From assembly GCA_963971285.1 (NCBI GenBank), contig OZ020246.1, forward strand, positions 23,155,494-23,219,493: DNA of 64,000 nucleotides. Reading direction: 5' to 3'. Shown here piece by piece: positions 57,740-64,000 of this stretch. The stretch is from Astropecten irregularis. Lineage: Eukaryota; Echinodermata; Asteroidea; Paxillosida; Astropectinidae. Numbering within the stretch: the first letter of the stretch is position 1; each line of letters begins with the position of its first letter. The notes under the pieces are model-generated. The model had not been told where the DNA came from. It was given only the letters and a program-made list of their open reading frames with translations, and ran no database searches. Both the position numbers and the translations under genes were made by a program.

Positions 57740-57864
57740 ACAACATTCTCAGGCGAAACTGCACCCAGGCACTAAGCGACACTGCTTCTGTCCCACCAAC
57801 ACACCGGTCGCTCACGGGCAAGGCATCCCGGTCGAGTTTAAGGCAGCATTCACGGTGCATGCAG
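57740..57864 (+). other. Probable 5' untranslated exon of the small-peptide gene
   Basis: This interval runs from the expected start site about 25 bases after the TATA-like box to a good donor, GCATGCAG|GTAAAC. The next strong acceptor, TTTCTTTTTCAG, is at 58225-58236, directly before the start codon. No start codon in the exon needs to be used. This is a model from splice signals only. Confidence 0.4.
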
Positions 57865-58021
57865 GTAAACACCAATCTTAAGTCTACACTGGAAATCGCT
57901 CTTAATTTGCTCTCAAATGTTTTGCAAAATAGTCAATCCAGCGAGAATTCCAATGAAGCGACAAAACATTTGATCGAATGCATTTCTCAAAGTTACTTTA
58001 TGGTCAGACCTCCTAAATGTA

Positions 58022-58101
58022 GGGCCTGTTTGTTTATCGTACAAGATCACGAATCCTGCGGATCCGCAAATCTGGCATCCCGTGCGTTAAATAAACAGGC
58101 C
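58022..58101. mobile_element. 80-bp MITE with GGGCCTGTT ends
   Basis: GGGCCTGTTTGTTTATCG on the left and AAATAAACAGGCC on the right, with CCTGCGGATCCGCA in the centre. It is a shorter relative of 16456-16581 and lies in the presumed first intron of the peptide gene. Confidence 0.65.
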
Positions 58102-58237
58102 ACATGTTTAGGCGAAATACCACTGGAAATGTCACTCACTTTTGGAAATAAGAAAGATTATTCATTTTGTACGAATTAAGAGGAAACTACGGAAAATGTG
58201 TGGTAGAAAACCAACGATGTTCGGTTTCTTTTTCAGG

Positions 58238-59593
58238 ATGAAAGGACCCAGTGTCTTGGTGTTGGTGATCCTCGTAGCTTTCGTGGCGGAGACGGCACGG
58301 TCACAAACTCCGAGCTCAGACGTGAACTGCGAGATATGTTCCCGGACCGTGCTACCGGCCTACCTGCAAAAGCTGTGCGATGAGTTCCTGAAAAATCACC
58401 AAGAAGGCGACGAGGAGGAAGAACTACCACAGAGTAAGACACTCACTTTAAATTATCTTCGTGTCGAAGAAACTAGCCAAGAATTAAGATGAATTAAAGA
58501 ATGAGAGTCGAACAACATGAGTTTTGACGGAGAATGAGTGTCAAAGATTTGTTTTGAAGATGATTCGAAGGAAATTTAATTTAAATAATAGTTAAGAAAG
58601 GTTTGAGGCTTTTCATCGTGACATTGGTTTGTGGAAACACCATGTAAGAATCTTTCGTACTTTTGCACTTCTCGTAAGGTCTCAACGTTTCGACTAGCCT
58701 TCTCAGTGCTCTGGTCATAATCATCTGCTCTGGTCTCCTGATAATGACTACATGTAGAGCAGGCTAGTCGAAACGTACTTGAGACCTAATACGAGAGGTG
58801 CGAACGAAATAAGAAGTGCTTAAGTACGAACGATTCTTACATGGTGTTTCCGCAAATCATAACACTGAGACTTTTCGTTAAACAAATTCGAATAACATAA
58901 TGAAGATTGTTAAAATGCCGGCTGCTGAAGAAAACAGTCTATGAAAATAATGACGAGTATATATTCATGAGAAATCATGTAGAAGAAATGAGTGTAGAAG
59001 GCGAGTGTCGGAGAATAGCCAGAGACTTAAAATAATTATTAGTGATGACACTGTATATCAAAATTGATGAGTGTTGACAAAATGCTAATGTCAAATGTAA
59101 ATGAAAACATGCATGAGGGAGAAATTGAGAACTCAGAAAATGTAGAAAAGAAAATGAGTTTCGCAGAGTAGGAATATATCTACGGAAGCGTAGAAGGGAC
59201 ACGACAGTTTTATTGTTCCTCTCCCCGGGGCGAGTTACAATCTCGAGTTTCTTGACACGGCGACTTATTTTTCGTTTCGTTGCAAGTCGCCACTGGCAAG
59301 ATAGTAACTCGCCGCGGAGAGATAGTACCTAGCCCCGGAGACAGAGAGAAGGGGAAATTGGCGTGGCCCTTTAAAACTTCCGTAGATTTCTAAGCGATGC
59401 GGATTGAATAAACAGGTTACGACCATTTTAAAGTCGTGACGTAAATGATTGAGATGATTTAAACTCGCAATCTTTCCTCCGTATGACCGTAGTCATTGTC
59501 TGTCGTAAACCCATTACCATGGTATCCTTTACTATTTCTGTCCCATTTCTTTTTGATTCAGGGCGACCATTCACCGATCCTCCCCGTCCGTGA
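58238..59593 (+). CDS. Small secreted peptide precursor, unrecognised
   Basis: Two coding exons, 58238-58433 and 59562-59593, joined in phase 1 (donor CAGA|GTAAGA, acceptor TTGATTCAG), give 75 aa. Residues 1-22 are a signal peptide ending near ETARS. Three cysteines follow (C31, C34, C47) in an amphipathic stretch with LPAYLQKLCDEFLKN. An acidic segment EGDEEEELPQ ends at a dibasic RR (66-67), and the C-terminal tail is PFTDPPRP. A dibasic site after an acidic spacer is typical of prohormones, which would release an 8-residue peptide; a defence peptide is also possible. The start is the ATG just after a strong acceptor; the frame is open further upstream, so a longer N-terminus cannot be excluded, but only this start gives a clean signal peptide. 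I recognise no family. The intron contains a head-to-head pair of hammerhead-like repeats. Confidence 0.6.
58620..58862. repeat. Head-to-head pair of hammerhead-like repeats
   Basis: Two copies of the hammerhead-like repeat meet in inverted orientation. The minus copy spans about 58626-58724 (GTTTGTGGAAACACCATG, GGTCTCAACGTTTCGACTAG); the plus copy spans about 58732-58856 (GGTCTCCTGATAATGACTA, GGCTAGTCGAAACG, TGGTGTTTCCGC). Cores are partly mutated (CTGATAA in the plus copy), but the CTAGTCGAAACG side is kept in both. It lies in the intron of the small-peptide gene. Confidence 0.65.
59210..59330. repeat. Imperfect inverted repeat with CCCCGGGGCGAG
   Basis: CTCCCCGGGGCGAGTTAC at about 59221 is mirrored by GTAACTCGCCGCGGAG at about 59301, and GGCGACTT with AAGTCGCC lies inside. 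It is a probable small palindromic element in the intron of the peptide gene. Confidence 0.4.
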
Positions 59594-62552
59594 TGTCTCC
59601 GATCACCAGGACTGGTATGGAACCACCACGAGATCTGGGGGATTATTCACTTGTCAACCTTAATTCCGATGGGACTGTTCCATGTATATCTTCATCCTAA
59701 CCAAGCATGATTTATCATTTCCAAACTACGTGAATTTATACCGTAAACCTTCTTTAATTTCATTATCTCCCGGCGATGCCATTCCAATCGTTGGTTAGGA
59801 TTCATATGATTTTAAATGAAAAAAAAATATCAGTTTCCTAGAAAGGAATATCGACGGAAGTGTTGAAGAGCCATAACAGTTTCTGTCTCTCTCTCTTGAA
59901 TGATAAAAACGTGTTTGTTTTCTATACATTTTCCCAGCTATTCAATGACTGTGTATTCCTCTTAAGTATAAAACAAACGTGCATAAAATATTTACTGTAA
60001 ATTCAAAACAGCGTATTATAGAACGTGGTTGTTCAAGTGAAGTAATAATTAGTGCTTTTCGTATTTTATTTTTCCAATTTGAAACCGAGTTGATTTGTTT
60101 TCTAGAATAAAAAGTGAAAAATCTTAACATTATGTGAAACGTAGAGCAGAGAAACAAAATAAGTCAACATCAGTTTATATAAAAAAAATTATATAAAACA
60201 GATTTCATGTTCGTTGTTTTCTTAAAGAAAAAACGCGTTTGCAATATTTAAGAAAAAATGACACCATAGCATGTTTTAAAAAGTAGTTGTATTTGTAAAT
60301 AGATATTATTGCAAACAAGATGATTGTATTAGTTAAAACACTAATTCGAAGAGATTTCGTACTACATTATATTCATGTTTGTCGCACAAAAAGTCTTATA
60401 TAAGGGCCAGTCAGAATGTCACATGATGTTTTAATGCTTGATTAATTATTTTTGCAAAAAAACAAAAACAAACATTTTTCTCGTGTTTGATTGTCTCTAA
60501 ATAATCTTAAAGTATGCATGTTCCTATGCTGATATGCTTTTCTTATATGGAAAGGCAACGATGGTAATACATAATTATGTATGTAGGCATGCTGAACATT
60601 GTTCACTATAACGAACGACCACTATGACGAACAAGTTATGTGCGTCCTGGCAAGTTCGTTATAGGGGAGTTCCACTATAATCACCAAACGAGGGGAAAAC
60701 AACTCACTGCATTAAATTTTGATTGTCGCATTGTTAGTGGAAAAGGCCTAATAAAGCAACTTCACCAAGATTTGTTGTAGAAAAAAGTTAATTCAAAACC
60801 CAAGCCGTGTGAATATGTTCAATATTGACTTTAGTGAGTAAGCATGATGACTGATACGGGTTATTATGTAACTGGTATCAAATTAATCCCCGTCTCTTCA
60901 TTGATTGAAGTATAATTACTTGACGAAAATGTCATAAACTAAAATTACTCACATTTATTGATCCGGCAGTTAGGAGTGAGTTAACCTTTGGATAGGTGAC
61001 TATTCCACTGTTGGATCGCTGCCAAAATATTGATAATCTCAAATAGGCCTGTGCACGCGCATGCTATAGTAAATGTACCGTTTCAGACACTGTATTAAAG
61101 CAAATCTAACATTGACTGACTTTTTTCCTTGATTATTCCCACAGGGAGCGTATTTATTCAAAAAAATCCTTGCACGGTTTAAGCTTCTGAAACCCCTTGC
61201 CTTGTCAAAAGTGGTGACTACCATAATAATAATTATCACTTCAAGGTCTTAGATTACCAGTAACACACTCTCAAAACTCTGTTTATGTTCAGTATAAATC
61301 ACCGAATTGCCAACAGAGGGCGGCAGACACATTTTAGTGTAGACTGGTTGCCAGTCCATACAACATTAATTTGTTACTCAAGTCCATCTACAGAAAAAGG
61401 TGTTGTCAATACGGGCGTATCGATTTTCATTTCATAACTGCTTAGCAGTAAGCGCAAAACAGTAGTAGTAAGCAGTAACTCACAAACACCGATTGCTTCA
61501 AATCTCTGACGCAAAGAATATACACACCGCCCACGCACGTTTGCAATCTTGTGGAGTAAAATGAAAGTAAGCAGAGAAGCCTTGCTTACAGTTTTAAAAC
61601 GCTTTGATATTGCTTCCTGCATGCACGGATAGCCGGACTGGACAAACACATCCCAAACAGCTACGACCGAAAGAAGAGGGGCATCGATAATGACTACCAT
61701 AAAACGAAGGGCGCGGGGAGGGGGAATTTATTGCAGATAAGTCGCGGAGTGTGACAGTTTTATTAAACAACAAATTGGCTCCACGAGCTAAAAAAAAAAC
61801 CGAAGGAGGTGCCTGTATAAAGTGGTGTCAAAATAATAGAAACAATGAATTGCTAAATTCAATAATTTAAATTTGATCAAAAATAATAAACCACTATGTA
61901 AACTTCCTGGATTGATTTAATTGAAAGGCGAAAACAGACAACGATATTAACTGGAGCGGGATTCGAACCTACTACCTCCAGAAAATAATTTAGATGGAGA
62001 AGTCCCACCAGCCATTTTATCAAAAATATTTATGTTATTAATGAACCCATTGCGTTAAGTTATAGCTTATTGGATTGTTTGTATAAAATTTAAAACTGTC
62101 CACAGTACAGGAATGGTCTTATTATACCTTCATTGCAAACTTTCGACCTATCCATACGAGGGTCCAAGAATAAGCATCGTATTAAATGTGAAAAACTTCA
62201 AGCACATAGTATTGCTTGCTTAATTACAAACGATTTCATTTCGGTTTTTTTCCTAACTTGAACTTTCAACGATAATGAGGGCATTATGCAAAATTCAAAT
62301 CGCATTAGTGCGATATATAACCCAAGCACGGGATTAAACTGGTCGCCTTATCAACACGTTATCTTACTGAAAATATCACTACAAGGCGTATATGGCTACC
62401 TTTGTACCCTTAGGAGTTATGATATTACGGGCCGGTACATTAAAAAACTTCCGTGCAGGCAGTACTGTAATTTAATTCTTAAATTGCTAGTGGGTCTTGC
62501 ATAAAGGAGACGGCTCCTGGATATTAATAGGACTTCTACTGGGAAGACGTTG
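59594..62552. other. Intergenic DNA upstream of the SLC7 gene
   Basis: No gene supported. It contains the likely 3' untranslated region of the peptide gene at the left, a pogo-like fragment (60601-60681) and a SINE-A B-box fragment in minus orientation at about 61950-61985 (GGGATTCGAACC). The right end should hold the SLC7 promoter or 5' exons. The rest is AT-rich and unclassified. Confidence 0.45.
60601..60681. mobile_element. Transposon end fragment with TATAACGAAC motifs
   Basis: GTTCACTATAACGAACGACC and an inverted TTCGTTATAGGGGAGTTCC carry TATAACGAAC blocks resembling pogo/Tigger-type ends. It is about 80 bp, without coding capacity. Confidence 0.4.
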
Positions 62553-63108
62553 ATGATGGATGAAGCTGAAGGGACCACGATTAAGCGAGTGAGAGGGGAA
62601 GGGAGCACGGCTTCTAAGGGGTTAGAGGAGCCTACTACCGGTGCCGATGATGTCTCACTCACGGCTGCCAGCAGCCAGGGTGATGATGACGAGGAGGGAG
62701 TTGGTTTGAAACGGCAGATCGGCCTGGTGGGCTGCATCGCCTTCGTGGTGGGCACAGTCATCGGGTCCGGGATCTTCATCTCCCCGAAGGGCGTCCTGCA
62801 GAACACCGGCAGCGTGGGTCTGTCGCTGGTCATCTGGGTGGCCTGTGGGATCCTCTCTACCATCGGGGCCCTGTGCTACGCCGAACTGGGCACCATGATT
62901 ACCAAATCCGGCGGTGACTTCACCTACCTCTTGGACGGGTTCGGCCCCGTGCCGGCCTTCCTGCGAGTGTGGACGCTGATCGTGGCCGTGCGGACAGCGT
63001 CCTTTGCCGTTCTGGTCATAACCGCTGCCACCTATCTTATCGGACCCTTTTTCGGTGATTGTGAGACTCCAATTGTCGCCATCCAGCTACTTGGAGCTTC
63101 GATGCTAG
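62553..63108 (+). CDS. SLC7 light-chain amino-acid transporter, first coding exon (partial)
   Basis: The exon codes for 185 residues and ends at donor GATGCTAG|GTATGT in phase 1; the rest of the gene lies beyond the right edge. After a hydrophilic cytosolic N-terminus (about residues 1-50, acidic, with EEGVGLKRQIGL at its end), the membrane part begins. It includes the unwound-TM1 substrate motif GSGIF, then SPKGVL, then WVACGILSTIGALCYAELGT and ITKSGGDFTYLL. These are signatures of the heteromeric amino-acid transporters (LAT1, LAT2, y+LAT, b0,+AT), which exchange amino acids together with an SLC3 heavy chain. The wording is closest to b0,+AT (SLC7A9) and LATs, but the subfamily cannot be fixed from one exon. 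The GC-rich exon stands out from its AT-rich flanks. Confidence 0.88.
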
Positions 63109-64000
63109 GTATGTTAGGGCCCACCCTGTGTGAAAATTAGCTTGCTAATTTATGTTCTCCGTACACACAAGCTGGATTTGTACGAGGGAAGTGCATTTCA
63201 GAACCTATGGCATTAACGAAATAAGGGCAGGCCTAGGCTTGGGATTTGTTTTGCTAGGCTTCTTTCCAACTGCATTAACCTTTCATGTCCCAACTCTCTG
63301 CACCAATGCCTCAACTCATTCACAGTCATTCTCACCAACTTGATATTCGAAATAAAGTTCGTTACAGAAACACCAACGATCCAAACACTGATTGTGAGTT
63401 CCATTCGAATGAAACTCTTACACAGATTTAACCTTTCCCCATCCACTCCGCATATCTGTTGACTAACCGTTGCAACAGTTCCGCAACGTGATGTTGGCGA
63501 GAGCCGAACAAAAAGTTTGAACATGTGTTTAGATTGGATGCTACTTGAACTTTCAACTTGCCTGCATTGTTTGATGAATGCAACGGTAAACTGACAAGAA
63601 TTAACGGCGCCGATGACTTTGTACATTCGCAATGTCAAATCAAGTTGACATCAAGTTCGCTTGATTATCATGTTTATCCAACGAACAAAGAAAGGAAGAT
63701 TCCAATTTCAAATTGTCTGATTTTTGTTTTTAGTTTGACCACATAACAATGTCATATTCAAGTTTGCATCAAGTTATACCTGACAACCACGTTACAGCAA
63801 AGTATGTTGGCCTAAACTCGGTCATGGGCACATGTGCAGAACATTGCGCCAATCGGCAATCATTGAAATTGTGCTGTCTGAGTAACATCCATCTTTCAGA
63901 TAAGATAAAATCAGCTCATAGGCCTAATACTAGTTTAGATTGTTTTATGTTGCATTCAATATTCTAGATAATTCAGGGTATTTTCTCATGATCTTTGGTT
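63109..64000. other. First intron of the SLC7 gene
   Basis: I see no second exon of the transporter before the window ends. The stretch has no recognised repeat and only short spurious frames, so it is best read as intron 1 of the gene that starts at 62553. Confidence 0.5.

Noticed and set aside
62417..62863. 148-residue open frame on the minus strand
   Set aside because: It is the shadow of the GC-rich SLC7 exon on the other strand.

Overview
The window is nuclear DNA of an invertebrate deuterostome, most likely an echinoderm and possibly a sea star. The genes are split by short GT-AG introns (the fibrinogen-related gene is intronless) and their proteins lie close to vertebrate orthologues. 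The spaces between them are AT-rich and full of small palindromic transposons and tRNA-derived SINEs. One foldback element has terminal repeats built of short tandem units, like the sea-urchin TU elements. The phylum is inferred from this pattern; I could not run a search.

Layout: (1) 1-3170, an intronless secreted fibrinogen-related (FReD) gene on + behind a partly duplicated 5' flank. (2) 3169-11229, gene-poor repeat-rich DNA. (3) 11230-12763, DAD1 on -, two exons, complete. (4) 15288-19026, an unnamed peptidase-C39-like protein on -, five exons, complete. (5) 20043-29345, CLPTM1L on +, 14 exons, complete. (6) 29346-33364, 21-bp minisatellites enclosing an orphan second copy of CLPTM1L exon 9. 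(7) 33365-36111, PDCD5 on -, six exons. (8) 36219-37226, a TU-like foldback element next to the PDCD5 start. (9) 39522-43934, CCNDBP1 on +, seven exons. (10) 46004-52269, KDSR on -, ten exons, 3' end facing CCNDBP1. (11) 52270-57660, gene-free DNA with a hexanucleotide satellite. (12) 57676-59593, a small secreted-peptide gene on + with a CRE- and TATA-like promoter. (13) 62553 to beyond the right edge, first coding exon of an SLC7 amino-acid transporter on +.

The exon models were built by reading splice sites and codon phase by eye. The six multi-exon models that are complete and have a recognised or domain-level identity keep an open frame across every junction: 113, 323, 542, 133, 336 and 333 aa. 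All but the C39-like protein match the usual length of their family. The genes are mostly housekeeping and do not form one pathway, although DAD1, CLPTM1L and KDSR all act in ER glycan or lipid biosynthesis.

The most interesting items are the unnamed C39-like protein, the small secreted peptide with a hormone-type promoter, a dispersed repeat carrying a hammerhead-ribozyme-like core, the duplicated CLPTM1L exon, the TU-like foldback element, and a perfect-looking foldback element with a 9-bp target duplication in the DAD1 intron.
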